Part shown: positions 45,726-57,576 of the stretch, piece after piece | Numbering within the stretch: the stretch's first letter is position 1 | Layout: every line of letters starts with the position of its first letter | Assembly (NCBI GenBank): GCA_019054805.1 | Contig: JAHQIY010000012.1 | Location: 2,728,001-2,792,000, forward strand | Reading direction: 5' to 3' | DNA from: Brachionus manjavacas | Taxonomy: Eukaryota; Rotifera; Eurotatoria; Ploima; Brachionidae | Length of the DNA stretch: 64,000 nt | The notes under the pieces: generated by a model | What the model was told of the DNA's origin: nothing | Seen by the model: only the letters and a program-made list of their open reading frames with translations | Database searches by the model: none | Position numbers and translations under genes: made by a program

Positions 45726-47694
45726 TACTGCTATGATTTTCTGTTTTTACGTAGTTTCACGTAAAATTAGCAAAGTAAAAAAAGTAATTTACCGGATTTT
45801 ACCTGAATTAACGTAAAATTACCGGAAATTAAGTAAATTTTTGTAAAAAGTAAAAATTTCAAAAATACTACTTTTTTTGAGAATTTTGACATTTTTTGAC
45901 TTTTTTAATTCCTGAATTCGGAAAAAAAAAAATTTTTTTTTACGTAATTTTACGTGAAATTTTATTTGAAAATGGTAAATTTTTGTAAAGAAAAGTAAAT
46001 TTTGTACAAATTCTTAAAAAGTAAATTTTTGATAGATGTGGAGATTAAATCTTTTTTAAAAAAAAAGACTCAAATATTATCGCCAAAGATTAATTACTAT
46101 AAAGCAATTTATCCAAACAATATTGTTTAAATTATAAAAAGTAGTGCACATTAAAGATCCATTATTTGGGTCTTTGTCCTGGTGTATTTTAAAGTCTTAA
46201 TCGTAGTTTGGAGCCTCAAATGGTAATAAATCAGATAAAATCTCCTGGTAAAGTTGTGCATCCATTTTGCTCTTAAAAATCCAAAATAATTCTAAAGTCA
46301 AGGATCAGTGATTGGTCCACTTTAGTTCGTTTTGTATATCAATGATCTACCAAAAGGAATAGAGAATATTGTCAAAATGTATGCAGATGATACAAAAACA
46401 TTCTCGCAAACGGTATCAGAAATAAGCGCAGTGAAACTACAATCAGATTTAGATTTAATTTTCAAGTGGACTCAAGATTGGCTTCTTCTCTTCAACACAT
46501 CAAAATGTGTGGTTATGCATTACGGTCATAAAAACAAAGAATTCACTTATTTTATTAATGGTAAACAGTTATCAACGTCTGAAACCGAAAGAGATCTTGG
46601 AGTTATCTTCAATACAAAGTTCAAATGGAAAAACCAAGTGATAGAGGCTACAAACAAAGCAAATCAAATGTTGGGTCGCATCAGGAAATCATTCGCTTGT
46701 TTTGATTGTAAGTTATTTAGATCATTGTATTTAACTTTTGTTCGTCCTCTTTTGGAATTTGCTGTGCCTGTATGGTCTCCATTTCTTAAGTCGGATTGTG
46801 AGAATCTTGAGAGGATTCAACGCAGAGCTACGAAATTTGTTTCTTCAATTAGAAACAAACCGTATGCAGATTGAAGGCTTTGAACATTCCAAATCTGGTA
46901 GAAAGAAGAAAAAGAGGTGATCTAATTCAATTATACTAGTTCATGCATGGAATAGAATTGGTTGAAAAAAGCAACAATTTTAATGTCACCAAAATCCAAG
47001 GAAGAGGTCACTGCTTCAAATATCACAAAGAAATTTCGAGGCTCCAACATAGAGATAACTTTTTTTTTCAACAGAGCCGCTAACAGATGGAACTCACTGC
47101 CAAATCAATTAGTTGAAGCCCCCAATGTTAACAGCTTTAAAGCAGGCATTGATTGCTGGATGAGCAGCAATCAATCACATCAGCTGTCATAGTGTGCCTT
47201 ATCAGCACACTCGCTGGCTAGCCAGCTACAGTCAAAACTACTACTACTACTTAATTAAAAGCTTTTTAGTAATTAATCTTTGGCGATAATATTTGAGTCA
47301 TATCTTTAAAAAAAAGATTTAATCTACCCCAAAGTCTCCCGATTTAAATCCCATTCTTTAGCGTAAATGCCAAATTATATAAATCATTTAAAAAAGGTTT
47401 TTATCTATTTAATTTTCAATTTAATCGTTAAAAAAATATTAATATAGATTAAGGTAATTATAGTGGTTTTAGAAAAAATGGAGACAGGTCGAATCATCGA
47501 ATTATATTGAGATGTGTATAATTGAACATTTTTTAATTTTGAGTTTTTGTTTATTGTTTAAAATTTGCTTTTTTAAAATTTGTAAAAAAATTTAATTTGT
47601 TTTAATTTGGTAATTTTACGTGAAACTACGTAAAATTATGTAAATTTGCGAAATTTCACCTAAAATTACGTAAAAACAGATAATCATAGCAGTA
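45726..47694. mobile_element. Tc1/mariner element with nested LINE, TA duplication
   Basis: The left end (ACTGCTATGATTTTCTGTTT) and right end (AAACAGATAATCATAGCAGT) are inverted and flanked by TA. Both subterminal regions are filled with ACGTAA/TTACGT words. A second inner inverted pair (46044-46110 with 47262-47331) surrounds the LINE. At 47330-47400 the plus strand reads PKSPDLNPI, the C-terminal motif before the last catalytic residue of mariner-type transposases, then stops. The transposase is otherwise gone. Confidence 0.75.
46300..47253 (+). pseudogene. 5'-truncated LINE, same family as 3546-5395
   Basis: It starts abruptly before motif C: VLYINDLPKG (46332), VKMYADDTKTFSQTV with the catalytic Asp pair, LIFKWTQDWLLLFNTSKCVV, ERDLGVIFNTKFKW and FVRPLLEFAVPVWSPFL. 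A frame change follows, then NRWNSLPNQLVEAPNVN and the stop after QSHQLS at 47192. The 3' UTR has the GTGTGCC...GGCACAC-type hairpin, CTGGCTAGCCAG and an (ACT)n tail at 47238-47253. 5' truncation is the usual result of incomplete reverse transcription in this class. Confidence 0.85.
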
Positions 47695-47959
47695 CAGTAA
47701 ATTTATTAATAAATTTTTTTTTCAAAATTTCTAAATTTTAGTTCCGTTCATTTTAAATCTAAAAAGTTATTTTAAATTTTCTTTTTAATTAAAAAATATG
47801 TCCTCTTATCAATTTTGTAACTTAAAATAATTAATTTATCTTTTTAAATTAATGAATTTGTTATTCTGTCTTCCTTTTCCAACTATTTAAACTCAGCTTT
47901 TTCAATAAATTTATAAAATAAAATTTGAAAACATATTTTCCTTGTACTAAAATTGAACA

Positions 47960-48212
47960 TAACCAAATGGATTCAACATCCAAAAATTGGAGATTTATTC
48001 AAGAATTTGAAAGTCATCAAACAGCTATTGTATGGATAGTAAAAGAAAAGATATGAGCCTATGCAAAACATTGCGAAACTGAAGCAGGAAAAAATCCTGT
48101 CCGGATTAAATTGTATGACTTAATAAATAAATCGGATATGTTTAAAAAACCAGAAAATGAACTGATAAAAAAAAAAATTTATCTTTCGAAGGAAAAACAA
48201 TTAAATTTTGAA
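47960..48212 (+). pseudogene. Unassigned transposon-like N-terminal fragment
   Basis: From the ATG at 47968 the frame reads MDSTSKNWRFIQEFESHQTA, then a stop after VWIVKEKI, then continues. A short helix with a conserved-looking W-x-F-I-x-E-F start resembles the first part of some animal MULE-type proteins, but I cannot assign it firmly. Confidence 0.3.
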
Positions 48213-48266
48213 TAAAATTTTAACATAAACAAGTTTTAAATACTATTTTCTCGTAAGAAAAGTTAT

Positions 48267-48455
48267 CTAATTTTCTTTGAGACAAAGCAGTGAAATTATT
48301 TTTTTTAATTTTTCGGTAAAATACCTGCATAATTGTTTGTAATTTGGATTCTGAGAGGCGAACAAACATATTTCCCTCTTTTGTTCTAGAGTCAATTGTG
48401 CCTTTTTTCTCTTAGAGCAAAATAAGCTGAGTTGTTTAAAAGTCACAAGTCTCAA
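48267..48455 (-). pseudogene. CENP-B-type helix-turn-helix fragment (pogo-like)
   Basis: The minus-strand frame contains KRKKAQLTLEQKREICLFAS, then NPNYKQLCRYFTEKLKKI. A basic start and L-x-x-K-x-x-I-C-x-x-x followed by a second helix is the Psq/CENP-B N-terminal DNA-binding domain of pogo-family transposases. Only about 45 residues remain and no catalytic domain is nearby. Confidence 0.45.
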
Positions 48456-48625
48456 ATCAAGTCCAAGTCAAGACTTTTTTTTTTTTTTTTTTTCAAAAGT
48501 CCCACCAAAAACTTTGATTTTTTTTTTTAAAAAAAATTTTAAAAGTCCTGACTTGGACTTTGAAGAAAAAAAAAAAAAAAAAGTCGGGACTTGGGCTTTT
48601 TTTAAAGACTTTTAAGCAACTGTGA
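48440..48625. repeat. Fold-back repeat of AAGTC words
   Basis: TCAAGTCCAAGTCAAGACTT (48457-48476) and later AAAAGTCCTGACTTGGACTT (48540) and AAGTCGGGACTTGGGCTT (48581) form inverted pairs separated by long T and A runs. Non-coding. Confidence 0.6.
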
Positions 48626-48644
48626 AAATAAGCTCTAACAATCA

Positions 48645-48815
48645 CGTGGATTTAACGTGGATAAATTTACGAAAATTTACGTAAATTTACTCTGGCCAAA
48701 AAATGGCAAAAATTGCCGAATTTTTGTAAATTTTGGTAAAATTTCCTACAATAACGTAATTTACGAACGTAAATATACGTAAAATCCACGTGTCAAATCA
48801 TTACTGTATATAATT
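48645..48815. mobile_element. Short MITE with CACGTGGATTT ends
   Basis: CACGTGGATTTAACGT (48653) is inverted at 48782-48792 (AAAATCCACGTG). In between are ATTTACGTAAATTTAC words in both directions and a central GCCAAAAAATGGC hairpin. Confidence 0.7.
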
Positions 48816-49076
48816 GAATTTTATTTGATTTTAAAATTTTATTTAATCAAAAATGGTTTACGATCTTAGACACTTTGAGTACGAACAAAGATTAAGCAAA
48901 CTAGAGTTGATGCCTTTAAGCAAGAAGAGAGCGTGGTGAGGGTCTCTTAAGATTTTTCAAGATCACAAACAGCTCACCAGGTCAAAACAGAGAGAGAATT
49001 TTCTAACAATCTAAAATAAAACTTTTATTTTTTTTAAATAATTATTTAAAATTAAATTAAAACCACGCTTCGCTGC

Positions 49077-50226
49077 CTAGTTTTCGTGGTAACTTATAAG
49101 AATTCTAATGAACAAATTGCTTTTTTCCCGCTTAATTATCTTATAATTTAAAGAATTGAGGCCATCTTTAGTCTGTCGGTTTCTGGAATTTAAGTATTGA
49201 ATAAATCTTTTTGGGTTTCGTTTTTGTTGCTCATGGCAATTTGCATAGTAGCGGCCTTTCTCAGGATCTACCCTCCTGATCTTTGGATACTTGGCCAACA
49301 CTCTCAAACGTGCATCATCATCTTTTAAGAAAATTGAATTTTAAACAAAAAATTTAGAATTATTTCTTTTAAAAAACACTACCTTCAAGACCCCATCCGT
49401 AGTAAACATTGGAAAAACCATTTATAGTTTCAAACTGTTCCTTGGTAAATGCCGTCACGCCACCAAAATGCTTTTCTCTGAAATATCCATCAACTCTATA
49501 CAAAAAATTTAATTAGCACTTTTAATAAACAAATTGCTAGCTTACGAATATCCAAAAGAGCTAATTGTTGTAGATAATAACTTTGGTACTCGTTGATCAC
49601 AAGAGTAATTATTGAAATTGCTTTCAGGTAAAAGATCAACATCCTGCAAAATTTTAAATTAAAAAAATCAATTTTTACTAATTAAATCACATGAAATATA
49701 AAACAGTCCCAGTCATGTTCTTTTTGAGCTTCAACAAAACCAGCGTTCATTGATATTCCTTTGTTAAAAGTCAAATTGCCGATAGGCTCAATGAAAAAAA
49801 AACCGTAATAAATGTTTTGTTGGACTAAAAACGGGTGCAAATACCGCAAAAATATTTTCAAATTTCTAATTCTGTCTCTGTATGGAACAATTATGGCTAT
49901 TTTTGACTTGTACCATCTTAGGATATTTTGTCCTCCGGGCTTCAAGTTTAAATGCTGGAGATCTCGGACTATTTTTTCAAAGTTTTCGCTGTCATCTGAC
50001 GATTTTTTAATTAATTCAACTAGGAATAAGAAAAAATTATAAATTTTATATTGAAAATTTTTTTATTCCAATTTTCTGGCTTACTAATTTGATTAGATTT
50101 GAGATTACAAAATATCGCAGTATTATAGCTGTCCAGACTTGTGAGTATTTTCTCATGAAAGGTAAAAACAACCAACAAAATAGTTAAATTAATGATGATG
50201 AGATTTAGAATTTTTCGGCATCTCAT
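49077..50226 (-). CDS. Beta-1,4-galactosyltransferase family enzyme
   Basis: Five exons on the minus strand: 50226-50085, 50019-49691, 49643-49546, 49495-49383 and 49321-49077. All are GT-AG, and the total of 927 nt gives 308 residues. Residues 6-23 ([18 protein letters not shown]) form a type II signal anchor. The catalytic domain shows [52 protein letters not shown] with the metal-binding [14 protein letters not shown] and [15 protein letters not shown] with the W-G-x-E-D-D-D acceptor/catalytic loop. These are hallmark motifs of glycosyltransferase family 7. It would act in the Golgi lumen, adding Gal or GalNAc from UDP-sugar to GlcNAc. The acceptor choice cannot be told from sequence alone. 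It is fully intact. Confidence 0.93.
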
Positions 50227-52195
50227 TTTCAGGTTAATATTTGGTAAAATAAACTCGGACTGCTTGAATGACTTGATGGAATTATACGCTCTATCATTCT
50301 AATTTAAGCATGCTAATTTTATTTCGTCTAATTTTAGATAAGATTTAATTGAATAAAAAATAATAATAAAATTTTGAGAATTTTTGGTTTTAGTAAAAAA
50401 ATCGATTTTTGAATAAAAGTTAATTTTCTTTTATTTAAATGATATTAAGTGTTAATAAAATATTAATTGAAAAATTTTACAGTCAAAATTGAATCTGGTT
50501 TATTTGCGTCATTTAGACCCATTGTTACTAATTGGTCATTTTCTAAAAAAATTAAATTTTTTTACGCATCATTCTAGATTCAATTTTCATAATAATAGGA
50601 ATCGAATTCCCTGAAGACTTCGAAATCGAGATTTTACTCCTACCTGAGTCTAATTTATTTATCAAATAATGATTTAGGCATTAATTCAGTTCAAAACATT
50701 TAAAATTAATTTTGCCAAAAAGTGACCCTCTTTAAACTAATCTCCAAATTTAATAAAAAGAACAAAATCAATTCATAACACACTATTGAATTAAAAATAA
50801 TAAAATTTTGATTTTTTGGTAACAAATTAACAATGAATATAACAAGTTTGATTTTAATTGAACTTTTTAATCTTTTTTGGAATAAACTGATTTTAAAAAA
50901 TAGCAAATTGATTAGGAATGAAATTGATGTAATAAAAAATTATTTTTTATAGGTCTGAAATATTTATTTATTTGTTTATCTGTTATTCAGATTAACGAAT
51001 ATAAAAAAATATAAATATGATAAATCTTTTCAATATTTTTAATATGTTCATAAAAAATTGAATCTCAAGCTAAATCCAGTGAAAGCATCATAGGGAATCC
51101 GTGCGTACACTGAGAGACGCCGAAAAAATAAAAGTATTCATCACTGTTTTTTTAAATTAAATTACTCAATTAGTAAAAAAAATTTTTTTTTTTATATTAG
51201 AGATGAATTTATTCATTTTTTATTAATTCTATTAATTATGTTATTTTTTATTGAAAAATTACATTACGTTAAGATTAGATATTGTCATAGAAAATTTTTC
51301 GTTGAAAAATATTAAGATTCAAAAGAAAATAAAAAACAATTTATTAAGAAATTAAATAAAATTTGATTTTTATAAGCAGATTATTTTAGATTGTGTTTGT
51401 TTGATCTTTGATTGAGTAAAATGGTGATAGAGATCTTATTTAATTTTGAATATTTTAAATTGTTTTGCTTTTTTCAAATAATGAAAGACAAGTTAAACTT
51501 GAATAAGGTGATTTTGTATGCAGCACTCAAATAGCTAGGGTGTATGATTTAAAAAATGTTTTAATTAAATACTTTAATTAATTTTATACACAAATTCAAA
51601 TTTAATAAAAACGAATCTTTATCTATATTCATTGATTAGAAAAAGTTGCATAGTGACTCTAATGTTAAAATCATTTGTCGAAATGAGGTATTATTTAAGG
51701 AAGTTAATTCAAAGACTTTTTTTGCTTTCTAGTATTTTTATTTAATAAAAATTGTTGTAACTTCTAGCCAAAAGCAAAAAAAGAAAAAAAATTAAAAAAA
51801 TAGAAAAAGGAAAAAAAATAATAATAATAGTATTCTAGAGTTTAAAAAAAAACACTCTATTTAAGTTGCGATTTGGTTTGATTTACATTACAACTACAAA
51901 GAACATTTTATATCATAGTATTATAATTTAACTGAGGAGACAATTGTTGTCGCTTTAGTAAGCGCTACAACATTACATTATTTAATTAGACAACGCACTT
52001 AACTAATTAAAATAAAATTAAAAAACAATATTTTCAAATCGAAAAAATATTTAAAGGCAAGATAAAGCAATACAATTAAATTTGGCTATTTTTTTTTTCA
52101 AAAAGATAGGAAATCTTATTTAGGAAATCATGTATTAAAAGAGCGCTGTAATTCAAGGCTTTTATAATAAAATGTTTCTCAAATAGAAAATGGAG
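50227..52195. other. Gene-free AT-rich stretch
   Basis: It contains the upstream region of the galactosyltransferase gene and long A/T runs. No domain, tRNA or tandem array recognised by eye. Confidence 0.5.
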
Positions 52196-52440
52196 TCTAA
52201 AACCAAAAACATTAGGTAATCGTTACATGTCTGTGATTGGAGCAATCTTGGATCATACTTTTCCTTGTTTAAATTCATTTTCAGAAACTAACATCAAAAA
52301 AATACAAGTTATTCAAAATTCAGCAGTTCTATCTATTTTGAAGCTGAAATATGATACCCCCTCCAATTTTAAGCACCATGATTGAGTCATTCTGTTCCAT
52401 TGGTAGTCAGGTTGAATAATAAAGAGAAGGTTTCTAATCA
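52196..52440 (+). pseudogene. Non-LTR reverse transcriptase C-terminal scrap
   Basis: The plus strand reads GNRYMSVIGAILDHTFPCL, ETNIKKIQVIQNSAVLSILK and LKYDTPSN, then stops. This matches the region after the thumb in Jockey-like reverse transcriptases, where a Y-x-S-x-I-x-x-x-x-D-Y-x-F motif is followed by Q-x-x-Q-N-x-A. No start or catalytic part remains. Confidence 0.6.
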
Positions 52441-53416
52441 AGATTCATCGAATATCCAACTCGATTGTGTAATTTCTATTTTTTTTCATGAACTTTTAAA
52501 TATTTAAACATGTCTAACCTCTAGCTAACGGATGACAATTTAAAATCGAGACGAACTTTAAGTATCATTTTTAATGCTATTTTAATTTCTTTAAAAAAAT
52601 CTCTTTCCATATTCTTATAGTACAGTGGTGATTTGCTTTTTGTATTTTACAAAAATTTACCTAAATTTACGTAATTTTACGTAAATTTACGTAAATTTAC
52701 TTTGGTAAAGAAAGGTAAATTTACGTAAAATCCTAAAAGTCCAAAAAAATTCGATTTTTTAAGTTTTTTTTAAAAAAATATGCAAAATAAATTCCAAAAA
52801 AAATTTACTATTTTTTACGTAAATTTATAGTAAAAAAAAGTAAATTCTGGTAAAAAGAAGTAAAAAATGGTAAATAAAAGTAAAATAAACCGGTTTTTGA
52901 TATTTTAAAATAAGATTTATTGATTAACCTTAAATTTTTTTTGATAACTAAATTAATTAAGTCTTTTGACATTTATTAATGAAATTTTGTTCTTTTTAAA
53001 TTCAATTTTTTCATTCACATTAACTAAATTAAACATAAAAAAAAGTAAAAAATTATGGTTTTTTGGAAGCCTTGTCCATTTTCAGGCTATCAGAAGCCTT
53101 CTTCCAACAACTAGCAAAAGTACTATTTTTTGGCACAAATTTTAGTAGCTCTCCTAAAATTAGCCATAAATAGATTTTTTTTTTGAAAACCAAGTATTTT
53201 TTAAATTACTTTTAATGTCCAACATAACATGGCTATATTTTTCTGATTGTAACCAAGAGTTTTATCTGGGTCTTCTTTAAAACGTTCTTTCAAATGATCT
53301 CTCAATTAAATAGTAAATTCTTTGTTGTTTACTTAATTCCAAAAAGAAAATGAGTACGAATTTTTTAAATACAATAAAGCTTTTTTTGGCAACGCGCTCA
53401 AAAAAAACTTTTAAAT

Positions 53417-54195
53417 TCACCAAAAAAAAAAATTACAAATTGCTTCACTGCCAGAGTCATCAGGCTCATCACTTGAACTTGAAGAAGTCTCCTGAGTTTT
53501 TCGTTTTTGTTGAGGTGAGTTTACTTGAACTTGGCTTGAATTAGCACCACTAAAATATGTTTTGAACTCTTGGTTGTCTTCAGCAATTTTTTTAATGCTA
53601 GAATTGAGATTGAACAGACTTTCTTTTATATTTAAAAGTGTCTTTTCTAAATTCACATTGGTGCCATTTGATTTTCTTTCAATTTCCCAGTCTTAGGTAT
53701 TAGTAAATATAAAATATATAATGATACTTATAAATAATTTAAACATATACTTTGTTTTTTGGTACTTTGAATATCTTATTCAACTCAATTACGGCGTCAA
53801 CAATCAAGTGGTTGTTGTCAATCTCATACACAAATTTTATAGTAGTATTTTTTATAAACTAAGAAAAATCGAGCAATAAAAAAAGCATATAATTAAACAA
53901 TTTTCAGTCAGTTTATTACCTCTTCTCTATCTGTCGGTTCAATTATTTTCGAAACTTCCACACTACCAGCGACCTTATATAGGTGTTGGAATGGATGTTT
54001 TTCATTTGGTATTATAAACTCAATCGCTAACATTTCAATTTCTTCTTCAATTTTATCCTTTTTTTTTTGAGTTTTTTTAGGGGCCTCATTTTCAGAGAGT
54101 GATTCACTTTCTGTCACCTCTTCTCTTAACTTTTTAGCTTTGGGTTTCGGCTTTGAATTAGATTTCTTCGCTTTAGAACTCATTATTTGCAACAA
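53417..54195 (-). CDS. Lys/Ser/Glu-rich accessory protein of the mariner element
   Basis: Exon 1 is 54195-53920. A second exon is likely at 53860-53757, and a third starts at about 53696 with DWEIERKSNGTNVN and ends at 53417. The first part has alternating basic and acidic runs (SNSKPKPKAKKLREEV). A middle segment (FIIPNEKHPFQHLYKVAG) looks folded. The last part is a predicted coiled coil (LLNIKESLFNLNSSIKKI) and a Ser-rich acidic end. The exon 2 to 3 link is one base out of phase in my reading, so either the splice site is wrong or there is a frameshift. No family recognised. It lies between the element's TIRs and is divergent from the transposase. Confidence 0.5.
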
Positions 54196-54381
54196 CTAAA
54201 TTTTAGAATGAATTTTAAAATTTTAGAATAGTCTTTAGAATATACATTATTGTATTCTAAGATTATACAATTTTATTTTAAAGCTAAAAGAAAGATCGAG
54301 TGAATCATGCTTTCAAAAATGTGACTTCAAATTCATTTAAATACACTATGAACATATTATAATCTCAACAAAATTTCAAAA

Positions 54382-55940
54382 ATGAAAGTTAGAAAACAAA
54401 AAAAGAATAGTGAGAAATTTTTAAGAAAAAGAAGAAAAAGAGACACGAAGTTGTTTAAGTTTGAAAAGCAAATTTTGTTTCTTAACAAAAATAGAAAATG
54501 CGATCCAAAAAAAATTAGAAGAGTTCTAAAATTAACTTGCTCAAAGAACACTTTATCATCAATCGCTGTAATTTTTTTTTGAATGATTATTTATTATTTA
54601 ATATTGAGTAATTAGTATAGTAGTAACTGGCACTAATAAATTTTGATAAAATAAAAATAAATAGATGAAGTTTATATTTCTTAATTGATGGATTATTTCA
54701 AGTAATACCTTGCATATAAGCGACTTTGAGATAACACCATTTTCAGACTTTTTAATGTCAGCTCAGACCGAAAATATGTGTCTCTAGATAACGCTTGTAT
54801 GCAAGGTAATCATAAATGATTGTTTTCAAAATCAAACATTTTTTAAAAATTTATTTGTTAAGTACATTAAAAAAATCATCGATAATCATTCAAAAAAAAG
54901 AAAAAAACTAATCCTGTTACAAAAAAACAGTTGATTGATTTTATTAAGGTAAAAATTCTTTTAAATTAAGTTTTATATATTTTCTTTACAACGTAAATTT
55001 TAAGAAAAAGTCATTAGAAAACTATGGCTGTGTATCATCTACTGAACTAGCTTTTAAGATTGAAAGAGAATTAGGATTTCAAATAAGTAGTAGTACGGTT
55101 CGTAGATATCGTTTTGGTCTAGGTATTTATGTGCAGTAAATTCAATGGAGAAATTTTAAAATTAAAAAAAATATTTCTACTTTAGGTCTACGTTATCGTC
55201 GTTTAAGAAAATGCCCTTTATTAACTGATCTACACAAGATACAACGCCTTATTTGGTCCCTAAATTACAAAGATGCTGATTTAGAAAATTACATTTTTGT
55301 CGATGAGACCACAGTTAGAGTTTTTGAAAAACCGTTTTATCACATAAGATTTCCTACAAGTTATCCTACTGCAATACCATGTTCATCAAAATTTGAGTCG
55401 AAACTAAGCATATGGGCTGGAATATCATATAAGGGTGCAACAAATTTTGCAGTAAAGATTATGAATTTTTTTATCGTATTATAATTTTTATAGTTAAATT
55501 TAAGAAATTTAAGGAAAATCTCGATGCAGAATTATACCAAGAGATATTAGATGAATTTCTATTGCCGTTTGGAGCAACCAAATACGATTTTTTTTTTAAA
55601 CTGCATCAGGATAATGACCCTAAACATACTCCAGGGCTTTGTAAGACATATCTAGAAACTAATAACGTCTTATGGGTAATTTTAAATGTTCAAAAACTAT
55701 GATTGAAAGGGGTAAAAATTTTTTGATTTTTTAAGATTAAGTCGCCACCAAAATCTCCAGATCTAAATCCAATTGAACTTGTTTGGAATGAAATGAAAAC
55801 TTTTATACGAAAAAAAAATATAAAAAACGATGACAACGCTTAACATGCAATAGAAGAGTTTCAAAAGTTATTAACAGTTGAAAAATGCAAATCATATATT
55901 AACCATTTAAAAAAAGTTAAATTTATAAAAATTTAAAATA
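54382..55940 (+). pseudogene. Tc1/mariner DD34E transposase, spliced, one stop
   Basis: Exons lie at about 54382-54566, 54901-54948, 55009-55123, 55185-55460, 55500-55676 and 55736-55937, with short GT-AG introns. The N-terminus is basic with helix-turn-helix-like segments (CDPKKIRRVLKLTCSKNTLS, SSTELAFKIERELGFQ). The catalytic core shows YIFVDETTVRVF (first Asp), KLHQDNDPKHTP (second Asp) and KSPDLNPIELVWNEMK (Glu), giving 34 residues between the last two. TAA in NDDNA-stop-HAIEEF breaks the C-terminus, and the join near 55460-55500 is one base off. Otherwise well kept, so inactivation is recent. Confidence 0.8.
54706..54812. mobile_element. Tiny MITE, about 105 bp, in transposase intron 1
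   Basis: TACCTTGCATATAAGCG (54707) is inverted as CGCTTGTATGCAAGGTA (54793-54809). The interior is non-coding. Confidence 0.7.
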
Positions 55941-56459
55941 ATTAATAAAACTTTTTCATTATTTAATTTAAAAGGTAATTAAAATAGTGCTCGAAAAGGA
56001 TGGTGGTTGGTCGAATCATAAAAAAATCAATAAATGTTTATTTAGCCATTTATTTTCATTTAAAAATTGATTTTTATAGAATTAAATAGAAATAAAATAT
56101 TTAATTTTTAAATGTTACAAATTTTACTTTTATTTACCATTTTTTACTTCTTTTTACCAGAATTTACTTTTTTTTACTATCAATTTACGTAAATTTACGT
56201 AAAAAATGGTAAATTTTTTTTGGAATTTATTTTGCATATTTTTTAAAAAAAAATTAAAAAATCGAATTTTTTCGTATTTATTCGAATTTTTTTGGACTTT
56301 TAAGATTTTACGTAAAATTACGTAAATTTACGTAAAATTACCTTTCTTTACCAAAGTAAATTTACGTAAATTTTTGTAAAATACAAAAAGCAAATCACCA
56401 CTGTAAGTTTAATTTTAAATACGATAAAAAGAAATTATTCAATTTGAATTAAAAATCAC

Positions 56460-57360
56460 CAAAATAGATTTAAAGAAGAGGCCCTAAGAATTCGAATGTA
56501 CGCGTTTTTTAAAAAGATTACTTGGAAAGATTTTCACTGTCAGGCATTTTATGGCAGAAAAAAATTCCAAGGAGTACTGTTTACCGAATTTTAAAATGTA
56601 GTGAATATTTTTCACCAGAAAGGAAACAAGGATCTGGTCAAACACCGAAAAAAAGACTAAAGTCAACAACTCAACAAGCTAAAAAAAGCTTTTGATCACA
56701 AAGACAACATAATTCAGCGACAAGCAGCCGAAAAGTTTGATATAAGCCAGCAAATGGTCTCAAAATTGGTGAAGAAACTTCAAATAACCTAGAAATAAGA
56801 TGAAAATCCCTTGCCGAACCGAAAAAAATTAGCTAGAGTTAAATGTAGAAATCTGTATTTAAAAAATCAAAATATTTCCTGGATTTTAGACGATGAATCC
56901 TATTTTACTCCCAGTCGTTGAAAAATCAATGGAAATTATATATTTTACTCAAGTAACATTGTTGCAACACCAGAAAGTACAAAATATACCCAATTTAAGA
57001 AGTTAGAGCAGAAATTACTTGTTTGGTTGGTCATTTCTGAGAGGGGTATTTCGGCGCCAATCATTAGAAAAAATGGACTTGCAGTCAATCAAACTGTCTA
57101 TTTAGACATCATAAAGCGTGGAGTCATTCCGTTTATTAAAAAGCATCATTCAGACGACAACTATAAGTTGGCGAGCCCGAATAGGCGAGCTCTCATTATG
57201 CCAATACAGTGGTCAACTACTTGATTGACCAAAATATCAAATTTGTGAAAAAATGCGAAAACCCTGCAAATGTGACAGAAGTACGATCAATTGAAGATAT
57301 TTGGTCCATTTTTAAGGGAAAAGTGTATGAGAATGGCTGGAGAGCAAAAAACTAAAATAA
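56460..57360 (+). pseudogene. Tc1-type transposase, DD37E-like, inactivated
   Basis: In broken frames: FKEEALRIRMYAFF, an N-terminal helix-turn-helix region with QQMVSKLV-like remains, SWILDDESYFT (first Asp), KLLVWLVISERGISAPII, NQTVYLDIIKRGVIPFIKKH, then HYANTVVNYLIDQNIKFV and VRSIEDIWSIFKGKVYENGW (last Glu). The expected P-D-L-A-S-S-H before HYAN is damaged: the Asp codon reads Asn and one base is lost. With that Asp restored in mind, the spacing to the Glu is 37. At 57480-57590 there is an end sequence that recurs at 59140-59260. Confidence 0.75.
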
Positions 57361-57576
57361 AATAAAGAATAAAATACGACTTTGTCAAGAAATATGGTCC
57401 TAAATCTCGAACATGACCTTTTGGCCTCTACATCCAAACGACTCAATAATATTCGAAGAAATGGACTAATTGAAAAAAGATTAAAATATAAATAAAAACT
57501 AGAATAAAAATGCTATATTCTCTCAAAATGCCGTTTTATTTTGATAAATAATATAGAGGTTATGACCTCTTAAAGT

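Larger units (their letters stand above)
52623..56403. mobile_element. Tc1/mariner element, 3.8 kb, with an extra divergent gene
   Basis: The left end (CAGTGGTGATTTGCTTTTTG, 52623) and right end (CAAAAAGCAAATCACCACTG, 56384-56403) are perfect inverted repeats flanked by TA. Similarity continues inward for about 250 bp as ACGTAA-rich sequence (52650-52880 against 56130-56370). The interior holds a spliced transposase on the plus strand and a divergent minus-strand gene unrelated to transposase. A small MITE is nested between them. Confidence 0.85.

Noticed and set aside
54357-54551. Minus-strand Phe/Leu-rich open frame
   Set aside because: It is the complement of the Lys-rich first exon of the mariner transposase.
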